Positions 15,999 to 25,654 are shown, counted from the first letter of the stretch. The stretch: DNA of 55,069 bases from Roseovarius gahaiensis (GCF_011601345.1 NZ_JAAORB010000015.1:1-55069); one strand, 5' to 3'. The notes: generated by a model not told the origin, from the sequence alone. Numbers and translations: made by a program.

Positions 15999-17327
15999 TT
16001 AATCGGACAGATAGGGCGCGATTAGATCGGCCAAAGGCACACGTGCCCCAATCCGTCGGGCCAGCAAATACAGCCCCGCCACCTTGCGCTGGACGAACAA
16101 GGCGTCGATTTCCGGCACAGTCCAATGCGTGTTGTCCATGCCCAGTTCCAGCCCGGCCTGATGAAGTTGCCCGGCCAGATCCGACAATGCGAAATCAAAC
16201 GGGCCGCTCTGCCGCATTGGGCTTGTGGCCAGCATCAGCATGTCCAGCAGCGTCTCAAGCCGCGCGGCGGGCATGGCTGTGTCCAGATACCCAAGATCAC
16301 AGGCGGCCTGATACAAGGTGAGCCGGTCCCCCTTGACGCCAGCCACCAGCATGGCGCGGAACATCTGGATGCTTGCCGGGCCAAATTCGCGGGTGGCCCC
16401 GAAATCCAGCAGCACAACCCGCGCGGTGGCCGGATCATAGCGATAGTTTGCAAAATTTGGATCTGTCTGCATCAGGTGAAACTCTAACAATTCACGCAGA
16501 AACAGCTTGAACAGTTGGGTCGCCACCCGATCGCGCAGGTCTTGCGGGCTGTTGGCCAAACTTTCCAACGGGTCACCCGGCGCATAGGTCATCGCCAGAA
16601 TATTTTCAGTTGTCAGGTCGGGGTGACGGTCAGGCACCAAAAATTCAGGACTGTCGGCCAAAAGTGTTGCAAAACGCGACAGATACCGGCCTTCGCGTGC
16701 GTAATCGGCTTCTTCATGCAGTTGCGCTCGGGCCTCATCCAGCAGGGGGGTCATATCCAACCCTTTTGGAATCAGGCCCGACAGCTTGATTATAGACGCA
16801 ACATTTGCCACATCGCTGTCGATGCTGCGCCGAACGCCGGGATATTGAATCTTCACCGCCAAGCTGCGCCCGTCGCGGGTTTCAGCGCGATGAACCTGCC
16901 CGATGGAGGCCGCCGCAATCGGGCGCACATCAAATTTGCGAAATCGTTTTTGCCAATCGGTGCCCCATTCGCGGATCAGCAGCGGCTTTAATTGTTTGGG
17001 CGGCATGAAATGTGCCTCGGCGCGGAGGCGGGCGAACACATCGGCCAGCTCTGGCGGCAGAACCTCGCCTGCGTCCATCGAAATCAACTGTCCCACTTTC
17101 ATGGCCGCGCCGCGCATGCGCGCCAACTCATCGGCCATGCGCGCTGCGTTGGCGGGTGTGAGCAACAGGTCGCGCCAGCGTGGGCGATCGCCCCCGGCCC
17201 ATTGGCGCGCGCCATTAAGGGCCATTGATCCGGCCATCCCGGATGCCATGGATCCAAACCGCGCAAGTCGTGCGATACGCGTTCCGGGCACCGCCAGTGC
17301 GCGGGGGGTGGATCGGTGGTCACTCAT
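15999..17327 (-). CDS. ABC1/UbiB-family atypical kinase-like protein
   Basis: This 442-residue protein belongs to the ABC1/ADCK/UbiB family. It carries the diagnostic KxGQ motif (KVGQ, residues 77-80) that covers the active site, the modified glycine-rich loop in AAASIGQVHRAE, the lysine in LAVKIQYPGV, EEADYAREGRY, and the metal-binding DFG in VVLLDFGATREFG. Members support ubiquinone biosynthesis or lipid homeostasis by ATPase activity. No C-terminal membrane helices like those of E. coli UbiB are obvious, so this may be the soluble AarF-like paralogue. It is transcribed away from the dctPQM genes and towards rpoC. Confidence 0.85.
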   Translation of the reverse strand: MSDHRSTPRALAVPGTRIARLARFGSMASGMAGSMALNGARQWAGGDRPRWRDLLLTPANAARMADELARMRGAAMKVGQLISMDAGEVLPPELADVFARLRAEAHFMPPKQLKPLLIREWGTDWQKRFRKFDVRPIAAASIGQVHRAETRDGRSLAVKIQYPGVRRSIDSDVANVASIIKLSGLIPKGLDMTPLLDEARAQLHEEADYAREGRYLSRFATLLADSPEFLVPDRHPDLTTENILAMTYAPGDPLESLANSPQDLRDRVATQLFKLFLRELLEFHLMQTDPNFANYRYDPATARVVLLDFGATREFGPASIQMFRAMLVAGVKGDRLTLYQAACDLGYLDTAMPAARLETLLDMLMLATSPMRQSGPFDFALSDLAGQLHQAGLELGMDNTHWTVPEIDALFVQRKVAGLYLLARRIGARVPLADLIAPYLSD

Positions 17328-17476
17328 GTCGGCACTCCTGCGCTACACGCGTCTGACAATAGCGCTGCGGAAGGTCTTTGCCAGTTCATGTCACCGGTTT
17401 ACTTTGGCAAAAGCCGGGGGCAATCTGATGGCAATCGGGCATAGCTCGACCCAACGATAAACAGGGAGAATAAAAG

Positions 17477-18493
17477 ATGCAGAAACTGCTTGCGAAAACC
17501 GCCGTGGCGGCCATTGCGATTGCCTTTGCCGGTGAGGCGATGGCGACCGAATGGAACGTTTCACTTTGGGGCAAACGCCGTGCGTTTACGGAAAACACCG
17601 AAAAGCTGGCCGAATTGGTGGCCGAGAAAACCAACGGCGAATTCACGCTGAATATCAGCTATGGCGGCTTGTCCAAAAACCGTGAAAATCTGGACGGGAT
17701 CAGCATTGGTGCTTTTGAAATGGCCCAGTTCTGCGCTGGCTATCATCGCGACAAGAACCCGACGATTACCGTTTTGGAACTGCCATTCCTTGGTGTCGAA
17801 ACGCTGGCGCAGGAACGCGCGCTGTCGATGGCGCTGTATGATCACCCGGCTGTCCAAGACGATCTGGCGCGTTGGAACGCAACCCTGCTGATGCCCTCGC
17901 CGATGCCACAATACAACCTTGTGGGCCTTGGCGATGCGCCGCGCAGTTTGGACGATTTCGAAGGTCTGAGCGTGCGCGCGACCGGTGGTATCGGCGCGGC
18001 GATGGAAGCCGTCGGTGCGGTGCCGACCTCGATGTCGGCCACCGAGGTGCGCCAGTCGCTCGATAGCGGTGTGATTTCGGCAGCCGCCTTTGCCCCGCAT
18101 GCGCATATGGCCTTTGGTACGATTGAAAACGCCAAGTGGTGGACCACCAACCTCAACCCCGGCACCGTGAACTGCCCCGTCGTGGCGAATACCGATGCGC
18201 TTGAGGCGCTGCCGGAGGATCACCGCGACGCGCTGTTGAGTTCCGTTGACGAGGCGCTGGACCATTACGTTGACAATTACACCAACAACACGATGGCGGC
18301 GTGGGGCCCGGCCCTGGATGAGCGCGGGATCGAACGCATCACCTTTGACCAAGAGTCGCTGAGCGCGTTCGAGGCCGCCGTGGCCGGACCGGCCGCGCAG
18401 GCGTGGATCGAAGACATGAGCGCACGCGGCTTGCCAGCCCAAGAGCTTTACGATTTCGCGACCGGTAAGCTGGCTGAACTGAAATACCAATAA
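17477..18493 (+). CDS. dctP: TRAP transporter substrate-binding protein, DctP family
   Basis: This 338-residue periplasmic protein starts with a Sec signal peptide (hydrophobic KTAVAAIAIAFAGEAMA, cleavage after AMA). The DctP fold follows, with the ligand-binding arginine expected in LSVRATGGIGAAMEAVGAVP (Arg in VRATGG) and the following SMSATEVRQSLDSGVISAA. The ligand is presumably a carboxylate, but the sequence alone does not fix it. The GGGAGAATAAAAG ribosome site is strong. The membrane subunits follow after a hairpin. Confidence 0.9.
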   Translation: MQKLLAKTAVAAIAIAFAGEAMATEWNVSLWGKRRAFTENTEKLAELVAEKTNGEFTLNISYGGLSKNRENLDGISIGAFEMAQFCAGYHRDKNPTITVLELPFLGVETLAQERALSMALYDHPAVQDDLARWNATLLMPSPMPQYNLVGLGDAPRSLDDFEGLSVRATGGIGAAMEAVGAVPTSMSATEVRQSLDSGVISAAAFAPHAHMAFGTIENAKWWTTNLNPGTVNCPVVANTDALEALPEDHRDALLSSVDEALDHYVDNYTNNTMAAWGPALDERGIERITFDQESLSAFEAAVAGPAAQAWIEDMSARGLPAQELYDFATGKLAELKYQ

Positions 18494-18513
18494 TCAGTCC
18501 ACTCACTGATCAC

Positions 18514-18543
18514 CCCCGCGTCCGGTTTGGTTTGGGCGCGGGG
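18514..18543 (+). terminator. Hairpin between dctP and dctQ (partial attenuator)
   Basis: CCCCGCGTCC (18514-18523) pairs with GGGCGCGGGG (18534-18543), one G-T pair, around a 10-nt loop. There is no long T-run. Such hairpins after a binding-protein gene commonly protect the upstream mRNA and reduce membrane-subunit expression. Confidence 0.6.
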
Positions 18544-18571
18544 CACTTTCTAGACAAACAAGGGGACAGGG

Positions 18572-19219
18572 ATGGCAGGTGCCGCATCTGTGCTGTCGGA
18601 TGACAGCCGCCTAAGCCGGATTGACCGCTCTCTTTACAGGCTGGAACGCATTTTGGCGTTGCTCAGCGGGCTGGCGGTGTTTGGTTTGATGATCCTTGCC
18701 GTCGTTTCCGTGGCCGGGCGAAACTTTTTCAATCAACCCTTGCCCGGGTATGTCGATTGGATCGAACAGGCGATGCCGCTGATCGCCTTTATGGGCGTGG
18801 CCTATACGCAGCGTGATGGCGGGCATATCCGGATGGATATCCTTGTTGGCGCGTTGAAGGGCCGCTGGCTGTATCTGGCGGAAATAATCACCACACTCGC
18901 CATCCTTATCCTGATGGTCTTGCTGGTGTGGGGCACATGGGCGCATTTCGACCGCAGCTTTGACTGGAACGCCCCGATGTGGAGCCGCGACAGTTCGATG
19001 GATATCGCCTTGCCGCTTTGGCCTGCGAAACTTTTGGCACCTATGGCGTTCGGAGTGCTGTGCCTGCGGCTGACGTTGCAGTTGTGGGGCTTTGGCCGCG
19101 CTTTCTTGCGCGGAGAGGATCAGCCTGTTGCCGTGCCCTTGGTAACTGACGCGGCCACGCAGGCCGCGCTTGAGGCCGAACATGTCAGTGGCCGCGACGA
19201 CACCAAAGGGGGCCTATGA
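18572..19219 (+). CDS. dctQ: TRAP transporter small permease, DctQ family
   Basis: This 215-residue membrane protein has four predicted helices: about residues 29-50 (ILALLSGLAVFGLMILAVVS), 65-80 (MPLIAFMGVAY), 102-125 (ITTLAILILMVLLVWGTW) and 155-175. The motif GYVDWIEQAMPLIAFMGVAY followed by a Gly-Gly-His and an Arg (GGHIRMDIL) is typical of DctQ. It scaffolds the large permease DctM, with which it overlaps by four bases. Confidence 0.9.
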   Translation: MAGAASVLSDDSRLSRIDRSLYRLERILALLSGLAVFGLMILAVVSVAGRNFFNQPLPGYVDWIEQAMPLIAFMGVAYTQRDGGHIRMDILVGALKGRWLYLAEIITTLAILILMVLLVWGTWAHFDRSFDWNAPMWSRDSSMDIALPLWPAKLLAPMAFGVLCLRLTLQLWGFGRAFLRGEDQPVAVPLVTDAATQAALEAEHVSGRDDTKGGL

Positions 19220-20619
19220 TGGATAGCATCGACATCGGCCTTGCCGTCACTGGCGGCCTATTGGTGTTGGTCGTGTTGGGGATGCGGGTGGCGTTTGCCG
19301 CCGGTCTTGCTGGCATGGTGGGCCTGATCTGGATTTTCTGGTCCAAAAAAGGCTACGCGCCGGATGATTTTGGCTGGGCGTTGACCGTGGCGGCCAAGAC
19401 CGCCGGGCAGGTTCCGCATTCCAAGGTCAGCTCCCAAGCGCTGAGCCTGATCCCCACCTTTATCCTGATTGGGTATCTTGCGTATTACGCCGGGTTGACC
19501 CGCGCCTTGTTCGAGGCCGCCAAACGCTGGATTGCATGGGTGCCGGGCGGCTTGGCGGTGTCCACCGTGTTTGCCTCGGCGGGCTTTGCGGCTGTGTCGG
19601 GGGCCAGCGTGGCCACATCGGCTGTGTTCGCGCGGATCGCGATCCCCGAAATGCTGAAAATTGGTTATGACAAACGCTTTGCCGCCGGGGTTGTGGCGGC
19701 AGGCGGCACGCTGGCCAGCTTGATCCCGCCCTCGGCCATTTTGGTGATCTACGCGATTATCGTTGAACAGGATGTAGGCAAACTGTTGTTGGCCGGGTTC
19801 ATCCCCGGTGCGTTTTCGGCTGTGGTCTATGGGCTTTTGATCGTCGGGCTGGCGCTGACGATCAAAGGCTTTGGCCCGCCGGTGCGCGGCTTTACATGGC
19901 GCGAACGGCTGGTCGTGTTGCCGTCGGCCTTGCCGATTGTTCTGGTCGTGGTGACGATCATTTTCTTTGTCTACAACCCCTTTGGCGGCGACGCGTGGGG
20001 CACGCCCACCGAAGGCGGCGCCATTGGCGCGTTCATCGTGTTCCTGATCGCGGTTTGGCGTGGGATGCGGTGGACCGAGTTGAAAGATGCGCTGTTGGAA
20101 ACCGCCAAGCTGAGCGTGATGATCTTTACCATCATCTGGGGTGTTTTGATCTATGTGCGCTTTCTGGGGTTTGCCGATCTGCCCGGCGCATTCGCCGACT
20201 GGATCACGTCTTTGACCCTGTCGCCCATGCTGATCTTGATCTGCATTTTGCTGGCCTATGCGATATTGGGCATGTTCATGGACGCCATTGGCATGCTGTT
20301 GCTGACCTTGCCGGTGGTCTACCCGGCGGTCATGGCCTTGAACGGGGGTGAATTTGTCAGCGCGGCAGACAGTGCCTTTGGCATGTCCGGCCCGATGTGC
20401 GCGATCTGGTTCGGTATATTGGTGGTCAAGATGGCTGAGTTTTGCCTGATCACGCCGCCAATTGGTCTGAATTGCTTTGTCGTGGCCGGGGTGCGGCCTG
20501 ATATCAGTGTGCAGGATGTCTTTCGCGGGGTTACGCCGTTTTTCATCGCCGATGGCATCACCATCGCGCTTTTGGTGGCGTTCCCCGCGATCGTGCTGTG
20601 GCTGCCGGGACTGGTATAG
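19216..20619 (+). CDS. dctM: TRAP transporter large permease, DctM family
   Basis: This 467-residue protein has about twelve hydrophobic segments and DctM signatures such as AGGTLASLIPPSAILVIYAI and GMFMDAIGMLLLTLPVVYP. It is the sodium-driven translocation channel of the DctPQM system. The ATG overlaps the dctQ stop; a second ATG three bases later is equally possible. It converges on dabA. Confidence 0.92.
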   Translation: MMDSIDIGLAVTGGLLVLVVLGMRVAFAAGLAGMVGLIWIFWSKKGYAPDDFGWALTVAAKTAGQVPHSKVSSQALSLIPTFILIGYLAYYAGLTRALFEAAKRWIAWVPGGLAVSTVFASAGFAAVSGASVATSAVFARIAIPEMLKIGYDKRFAAGVVAAGGTLASLIPPSAILVIYAIIVEQDVGKLLLAGFIPGAFSAVVYGLLIVGLALTIKGFGPPVRGFTWRERLVVLPSALPIVLVVVTIIFFVYNPFGGDAWGTPTEGGAIGAFIVFLIAVWRGMRWTELKDALLETAKLSVMIFTIIWGVLIYVRFLGFADLPGAFADWITSLTLSPMLILICILLAYAILGMFMDAIGMLLLTLPVVYPAVMALNGGEFVSAADSAFGMSGPMCAIWFGILVVKMAEFCLITPPIGLNCFVVAGVRPDISVQDVFRGVTPFFIADGITIALLVAFPAIVLWLPGLV

Positions 20620-20632
20620 CAGTGGGGCGGTC

Positions 20633-20662
20633 GGGGCCGGTGGCAGGTGCGCACGCGGCCCC
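20633..20662. terminator. Hairpin between convergent dctM and dabA
   Basis: GGGGCCG (20633-20639) pairs with CGGCCCC (20656-20662), with an inner GTGCGCAC palindrome in the loop. It lies in the 51-base convergent gap and could terminate both transcripts, although no T-run is present. Confidence 0.4.
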
Positions 20663-20670
20663 AAGAGATG

Positions 20671-23082
20671 TCATTCAGCGGCGATGGATGCCTGAGCGGT
20701 GGTGTTATCGATGGCCGACCATTCCAGATCACCGTCATAGCGCCACGCCAGTTTGCCTTTGTCGTCCATGGCGATCAGGTGCAGCCAGCCATTGTCGAAC
20801 AGCGCCTTGACCCCGGCATGGCGCGACAAGATATCCGACATCGCCTCGCGCGGGGCTTCGATGATCACTGACAGGCGCAAGGGATCGTGCTGAAACCCGT
20901 CACCATCATGCACCGATTGCCACGGCAGGCCGGGGCGCAGCGCGCCGCCGTTGCCCTCTAGCACGCCAATACCACCCGCCACATTGTGCAGCAGTTTATT
21001 GCCGCCGCCGAACAGGTCGGGGACCACGGCCGAGCCATAGTATTGCAGGCTTATCCAACTGGCCACGACGACCGGCGCGGTCATGATCAATTCCAGCACA
21101 CCAAACCCATCATCGGCCCGCCAATCGTAATTGTGCAGGAAGGATTGGCCCGACAGGGCCGTTCCGTTGGTGCGGTGACGTGGCGCGGCAATGAAGGCCC
21201 GGCACCCGGCCAGCCCCCATTCGGGGCGCAATTCGGCCCAGTCGGTGGCGCGGCGCGCGATATCGCGTTCGGCGTTGTTGGCACGCGGCAGGCGCGCGGC
21301 GCGTTCAGCGCGTGACAAACGGCCCGCCGCTGTCAGCCACTCACGCAGTTGCGCAATCTCTTTCGCCCATTGCGCCGTCGGCTGGTCATCCTCGTAAAGG
21401 GTCACCGCGTCAGTGGTGGTGTCATGCAAGGCTGGCAGAAACAGGGTGTCTGCCGGAATGTCTATGCCCGCATAGCGCAAGCCGTCGCGCACGGCCTTGT
21501 CGTTCAGCAGGCCCGCCAAAAGCCGGGCATTCACGTCGCCCGCGTGGCCGCCACAGGCCCCGCAATGCAGCCCGCTTTCATGCGGGTTGTTGGTGACGTT
21601 GGCCCCATGCCCGGCCAGCATCACGATGGGGGCGAAATTGCCGGTCAACGACATGGCGTTGAGCACCGATTGCGCCATTGCAACGCGTGTTTCCGTGTCG
21701 ATTGACGGATCAAACTGCGGCGTTGGTTCGGGTTGGGTTTTGTGGTGCCCAAGGCCAAGCCCGTCGCGCAGCAGTTTGCCTGCATAAAGCGGGCCTGTCG
21801 CCTCGACAAAGGCGAAGGACGACACCGCCGCCAGCTTGAACCGGCCCCACGCCCGTTTCGCGCGCGCGGCATAGCGGCGATCCAGATCGGTCTTTTGCGG
21901 CTCGGCGGCGCGGGATGTTGCGGCCGCCTGCAAAAGAACCGGGCCACGGGTCTCGGTAATATCCGAGCCGGCGCAGCTATGGGTCGTGGCCAAACCGAAA
22001 AAACCGGCAAACCCGACGGTTTCGATGCTGGCGTCCTGCGTTTCCAACGCGCGGCGGTAAACTTCGGACCGCACGTCGATACAAAATGCGGCTTGCAGGG
22101 CTGGACGGCCTTCGAAGGGCTGCGCGTTGTTTGCATCAAGGGTGTCGGCAAGGCTGCGCTGTTCGGCCAGTTCGGCCGCGGTTTGCAGGACGGCATCGAT
22201 CACCAGATCCTTGGTCGGGGTGACTGGCGTTGCGTGCTGCGCCAGAATGTCGGTCCACCGCTGCACGATTTGGTCGCGATACAGGCCAAACAACGCCTCT
22301 TCATAGACCAGTCGAATAGCCAGCAATTCCGCGGCTGTGGTGTCGTTTTCTCCGTTCAATTCGGCCTGCCACAAATGGTAGCGCGCATATTGCGCCCATC
22401 CGCCCAGCGTGATCAGTAGCCGATGATAGGCCGAACCCGCGCCGGCGGGCGTGATGCCCAGCGTTTCCGAGGCCCGGCCCATCGCCCGCCATGGCGAGCG
22501 TGCGGTTTCAGAGACAAACGCGCCAAAGCCTTTCAGCCCGTGGATTTCCGGTGTCAGATCGCGCGAGGCAAACTCGCGCCACGCGCTGAAGGCCCCGCCG
22601 GTGCGGGCGGGTTGCCACAGGGCTTGCCCCTCGTCGAAATAGCTGGCGGCCCATGCGCCGATCCGTTCGTCGATCAGGCCGGGCCAGTCTGTGCCGGACA
22701 CATCCGTCGCCAGCTCGGCGATCGTGGGTAGTGCCACAGGTGTGGGGGCCGTGCTGTCCAGCGCCGCCTTGATGTCATGGAATGTAGGCGGGTCAAACGG
22801 GCCAGTGGTGCGGCTTAGCGCGTCTTGGATATCGGCGTCGGTCAGGTGTCCGGCGGCCTGTTTTTCTTTCCAGACCGGCCGCGCAGGCGTGATGCGCACC
22901 CCGGCCACCCGGCCCATGCGCGCCGCTGTCACGGCCAGCGGCTCATCTGACTGGCCCAGAAACGGGTTTACCGCAACGCTTGCGGCCAGCGGGAACAAGG
23001 GCGGGATTTGCTGGACCGATTCATTGGCCAGTGCGACCAGTTCCAAAAGGGCAGCAGGGTAGGTTTCGTGCTTTGTGAACAT
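20671..23082 (-). CDS. dabA: DabA-type inorganic-carbon transporter subunit (DUF2309)
   Basis: This 803-residue protein belongs to the DUF2309/DabA family. DabA is a beta-carbonic-anhydrase-like zinc protein that, with DabB, uses proton motive force to hydrate CO2 vectorially and accumulate bicarbonate. The zinc ligands are all present: Cys334 and Asp336 in AFCIDVRSE, His492 in AGHGANVTNN, and Cys507 in GLHCGACGG. The Cys-Asp and His-Cys spacings equal those of the described family member. The ATG at 23082 has an AAAGGGA site; a start at 23127 would run into dabB. It lies 16 bases after dabB. Confidence 0.9.
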   Translation of the reverse strand: MFTKHETYPAALLELVALANESVQQIPPLFPLAASVAVNPFLGQSDEPLAVTAARMGRVAGVRITPARPVWKEKQAAGHLTDADIQDALSRTTGPFDPPTFHDIKAALDSTAPTPVALPTIAELATDVSGTDWPGLIDERIGAWAASYFDEGQALWQPARTGGAFSAWREFASRDLTPEIHGLKGFGAFVSETARSPWRAMGRASETLGITPAGAGSAYHRLLITLGGWAQYARYHLWQAELNGENDTTAAELLAIRLVYEEALFGLYRDQIVQRWTDILAQHATPVTPTKDLVIDAVLQTAAELAEQRSLADTLDANNAQPFEGRPALQAAFCIDVRSEVYRRALETQDASIETVGFAGFFGLATTHSCAGSDITETRGPVLLQAAATSRAAEPQKTDLDRRYAARAKRAWGRFKLAAVSSFAFVEATGPLYAGKLLRDGLGLGHHKTQPEPTPQFDPSIDTETRVAMAQSVLNAMSLTGNFAPIVMLAGHGANVTNNPHESGLHCGACGGHAGDVNARLLAGLLNDKAVRDGLRYAGIDIPADTLFLPALHDTTTDAVTLYEDDQPTAQWAKEIAQLREWLTAAGRLSRAERAARLPRANNAERDIARRATDWAELRPEWGLAGCRAFIAAPRHRTNGTALSGQSFLHNYDWRADDGFGVLELIMTAPVVVASWISLQYYGSAVVPDLFGGGNKLLHNVAGGIGVLEGNGGALRPGLPWQSVHDGDGFQHDPLRLSVIIEAPREAMSDILSRHAGVKALFDNGWLHLIAMDDKGKLAWRYDGDLEWSAIDNTTAQASIAAE

Positions 23083-23098
23083 GTTCGTTTCCCTTTGT

Positions 23099-24649
23099 TC
23101 AGGTCTGTGACCGCTTGGACCAGCCATTCAGCAGCCGGTCGAAGATTGCGTTTGCGTAGAGCCCATTGGATAGGTGCACGCGAATACCTGCGGCGGCCGG
23201 GTGCCCGGCCCATAGCGGAAAGGTGGCCTGCGCAATCGCCACGATGCCAAAGCTGAGCAGCGCCAGAACAATCAGCGCCCATTCCAGCGGGCCGGGATGT
23301 GGGACCGGCGGCAAGGTGCCTGCGGTCACATGCTTGGCGGCCATCTGAAGCGCGAAATAGCTGATCGAGGTGATCCCGGCGTAAAGGATGGTGCGCCGTG
23401 TCAACGCGCCGGGGGCGGCATCGGCAAGGCCCTGCGCTAACAAGTAGGCCACGCCGAAAATCAGGATCACGCCAAGGGCAATGGCCTGCACCGATTTTCC
23501 GTCAAACCCAAGCGCAAGCCCGACCAGCGCATAGATTGCGATTGCCACACCGAAAGCTTGCAAAACATTGCGCGCCGAGGGCACGGCCACCGGGCCGGGG
23601 CGCCGGATCGCGGCGATGTTCTTGACGGCCTCACCGGCGCTTAGGAACGCATGGGCCTTGTAAAGCGAATGCGCGGCAATGTGCAAAAGTGCCAGCGGGA
23701 ACAGCGCAAGGCCACATTGCAGCACCATGAACCCCATCTGCGCAATCGTGGACCATGCCAATGAGGTTTTGACCGCAGGCTGGGTCAGCATCACCAAGCC
23801 GCCGAACAGGGCAGTGAACCCGCCCAGCATGACTAAAAGCGCCATCACCCCCGGCGCAGCCAGCATCACGTCGGCAAACCGGATCAACAGGAACCCGCCC
23901 GCGTTGATCACACCGGCATGCAGCAAGGCCGAAACCGGGGTGGGGGCCTCCATGACTTCGGTCAGCCAGCCATGCATCGGGAACTGTGCCGAGGCCAGAA
24001 CAGCGGCCACGGCAATCAGCAGCGCGGCGGATAGGGTTGTCAGGGTGGGCTCAACATTGGCAAGCAGGGTCGCGATGTCGGTCGTGCGGTAGGTGACGAT
24101 CAACAGCAGCACGGCGCCAAGCAGGGCGACTTCGCTGGCACGGGCGATCACCGCCTTTTTGCGGGCCGCGCGCTGCGCGGTCGTCCGCTCGGGGTAGAAC
24201 AGCAACAGTTTATGCAGGCATAGGCTGGTTGCGCCCCATGCCAGCACAAGCTGGATCAGGTTGCCTGACATGACCAACAGCAGCACTGCCGCCAGTGTCG
24301 CGGCCATCCATCCGATAAAGGCACCTTGCCGGGCCTCGCCATCCATGTAGGTGGCCGAAAACCGCAGGACGACCCAGCCGATGAAGCTGACCAGAACCAG
24401 CATCGTGGCGCTGACCGCATCCAGCCGAACCGACAGCCCGACGCCAAGCGCGCCAATCAACGGTGATGTGCCCGGTCCTTGCAAGGCCAATAGGGCCGAG
24501 GCAAGGGCCGAAACGCCAAAGGCTGCCAAAGCGGCCCATTCGGCCTGCTTAGGAAGGCGTCCGGGGCGCAGGCCCGGAGTGCGGCGTGCCGCCAGTGCAA
24601 GGGTGATCAAGATCACCGGGGCCAGAAGCGGCAAAAAGAGATGGATCAT
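23099..24649 (-). CDS. dabB: DabB-type proton-conducting membrane subunit (NuoL/MrpA-like)
   Basis: This 516-residue membrane protein belongs to the proton-conducting antiporter-like family of complex I subunit NuoL. It has about 13-14 hydrophobic segments and the core motif MHGWLTEVMEAPTPVSALLH followed by AGVINAGG. Its pairing with DUF2309 identifies it as DabB rather than a respiratory subunit, as no other nuo genes are near. The start at 24649 (MIHLFLPLL) is preferred to an upstream ATG at 24712, which adds a polar non-membrane stretch. It is divergent from a LysR gene. Confidence 0.88.
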   Translation of the reverse strand: MIHLFLPLLAPVILITLALAARRTPGLRPGRLPKQAEWAALAAFGVSALASALLALQGPGTSPLIGALGVGLSVRLDAVSATMLVLVSFIGWVVLRFSATYMDGEARQGAFIGWMAATLAAVLLLVMSGNLIQLVLAWGATSLCLHKLLLFYPERTTAQRAARKKAVIARASEVALLGAVLLLIVTYRTTDIATLLANVEPTLTTLSAALLIAVAAVLASAQFPMHGWLTEVMEAPTPVSALLHAGVINAGGFLLIRFADVMLAAPGVMALLVMLGGFTALFGGLVMLTQPAVKTSLAWSTIAQMGFMVLQCGLALFPLALLHIAAHSLYKAHAFLSAGEAVKNIAAIRRPGPVAVPSARNVLQAFGVAIAIYALVGLALGFDGKSVQAIALGVILIFGVAYLLAQGLADAAPGALTRRTILYAGITSISYFALQMAAKHVTAGTLPPVPHPGPLEWALIVLALLSFGIVAIAQATFPLWAGHPAAAGIRVHLSNGLYANAIFDRLLNGWSKRSQT

Positions 24650-24709
24650 GGTGCAGGTCCCCAAATCGACGGTGGAAAAATTACGTTCCAATCGGATTAA
24701 GGCAGGGCG

Positions 24710-24763
24710 CACTTCAATAAAAATACATTGTTAATAAGTTATCGTTCTGTAAAATAGAATAAT
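24710..24763. promoter_or_regulatory. AT-rich divergent control region of dabBA and lysR
   Basis: The lysR-proximal half of the 114-base interval is strikingly AT-rich for this genome. It contains TTCTGTAAAATAGAA (24745-24759), a dyad with TTCT/AGAA arms, directly in front of the lysR ATG, and TTGTTAATAA at 24728-24737. LysR proteins typically bind such dyads between themselves and a divergent target. The precise site is inferred. Confidence 0.5.
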
Positions 24764-25654
24764 ATGCCGCTGAACTATCATCATCTACGCTACTTCTGGG
24801 CGGTTGCGCATGACGGCAACCTGACCCGGACCGCGCAGCGCCTGAACCTGTCGCAATCGGCCTTGTCCGTGCAGATCAAGCAGTTGGAAGATCGGCTGGG
24901 CCACCCCCTGTTTGAACGCCGCGGACGGCAATTGCATTTGACCGAGGCCGGGCGGATCGCGCTGGATCATGCGGATGCGATTTTCACCACCGGCCAAGAG
25001 CTTGTGGCCACGCTGCAAGAAACCGGGCGCAGCCGTCAGGCGCTGCGCGTCGGGGCGTTGGCCACGCTGTCACGCAACTTTCAGATCGGGTTCCTGCGCC
25101 CCGTTCTGGCGCGCCCAGATGTGGATGTGATTGTGCGATCCGGCAGCGCGGCCGAGTTGCTCGACGGACTGGCGACGCTGAATTTCGATCTTGTTTTGAT
25201 GAACCGTGAGCCGCCTGTCGATAGCCTGACGCCGTATGTGTCACACCGTCTTGTCGAACAATCCGTCAGCGTGGTGGGCGCGCCATCAAGATTGAATCCG
25301 GCCAGCTCTATCGCGGATTTGCTGAAAGATCAGCCCTTTATCCTGCCGACGACCGACAGCACCGTGCGCAGCGCGTTTGATGCGCTGGCCAGCCGTTTGG
25401 GTGTGCGCCCGCAGGTGGTGGCCGAAGTCGATGACATGGCGATGATGCGGCTTTTGGCGCGTGAGGATATCGGCTTGGCACTGGTTGCGCCGATTGTCGT
25501 CAAGGATGAGTTGGCATCCGGTCGGTTGGTTGAGGCGGTTGAGCATCCGAAGATTACCGAAACCTTTTATGCCGTGACCTTGCGTCGCCGGTTTCCCAAT
25601 CCGCTGGTCCAGGATCTTTTGGCCGATCGCTTGGATTTCAACTTGGCACCGTGA
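24764..25654 (+). CDS. LysR-family transcriptional regulator, probable regulator of dabAB
   Basis: This 296-residue LTTR has its winged helix-turn-helix in residues 1-60 (LNYHHLRYFWAVAHDGNLTR, then AAQ-type recognition region LNLSQSALSVQIKQLEDRLG). The effector domain follows from about residue 90. The overall look is NhaR-like. It is divergent from dabBA across a 114-base AT-rich region, which makes it the probable regulator, perhaps sensing CO2/bicarbonate or a metabolite as CbbR/CcmR-type regulators do. The effector is unknown. Confidence 0.88.
   Translation: MPLNYHHLRYFWAVAHDGNLTRTAQRLNLSQSALSVQIKQLEDRLGHPLFERRGRQLHLTEAGRIALDHADAIFTTGQELVATLQETGRSRQALRVGALATLSRNFQIGFLRPVLARPDVDVIVRSGSAAELLDGLATLNFDLVLMNREPPVDSLTPYVSHRLVEQSVSVVGAPSRLNPASSIADLLKDQPFILPTTDSTVRSAFDALASRLGVRPQVVAEVDDMAMMRLLAREDIGLALVAPIVVKDELASGRLVEAVEHPKITETFYAVTLRRRFPNPLVQDLLADRLDFNLAP

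Noticed and set aside
19258..20664. 468-codon open frame antisense to dctM
   Set aside because: Composition is dominated by His, Gln, Arg and Asp, as expected for the complement of a membrane protein gene; no ribosome site or domain is visible.
20671..25654. Respiratory complex I fragment (NuoL-like gene)
   Set aside because: The NuoL-like protein is paired with a DUF2309 zinc protein and no other nuo genes, which is the DabAB arrangement.
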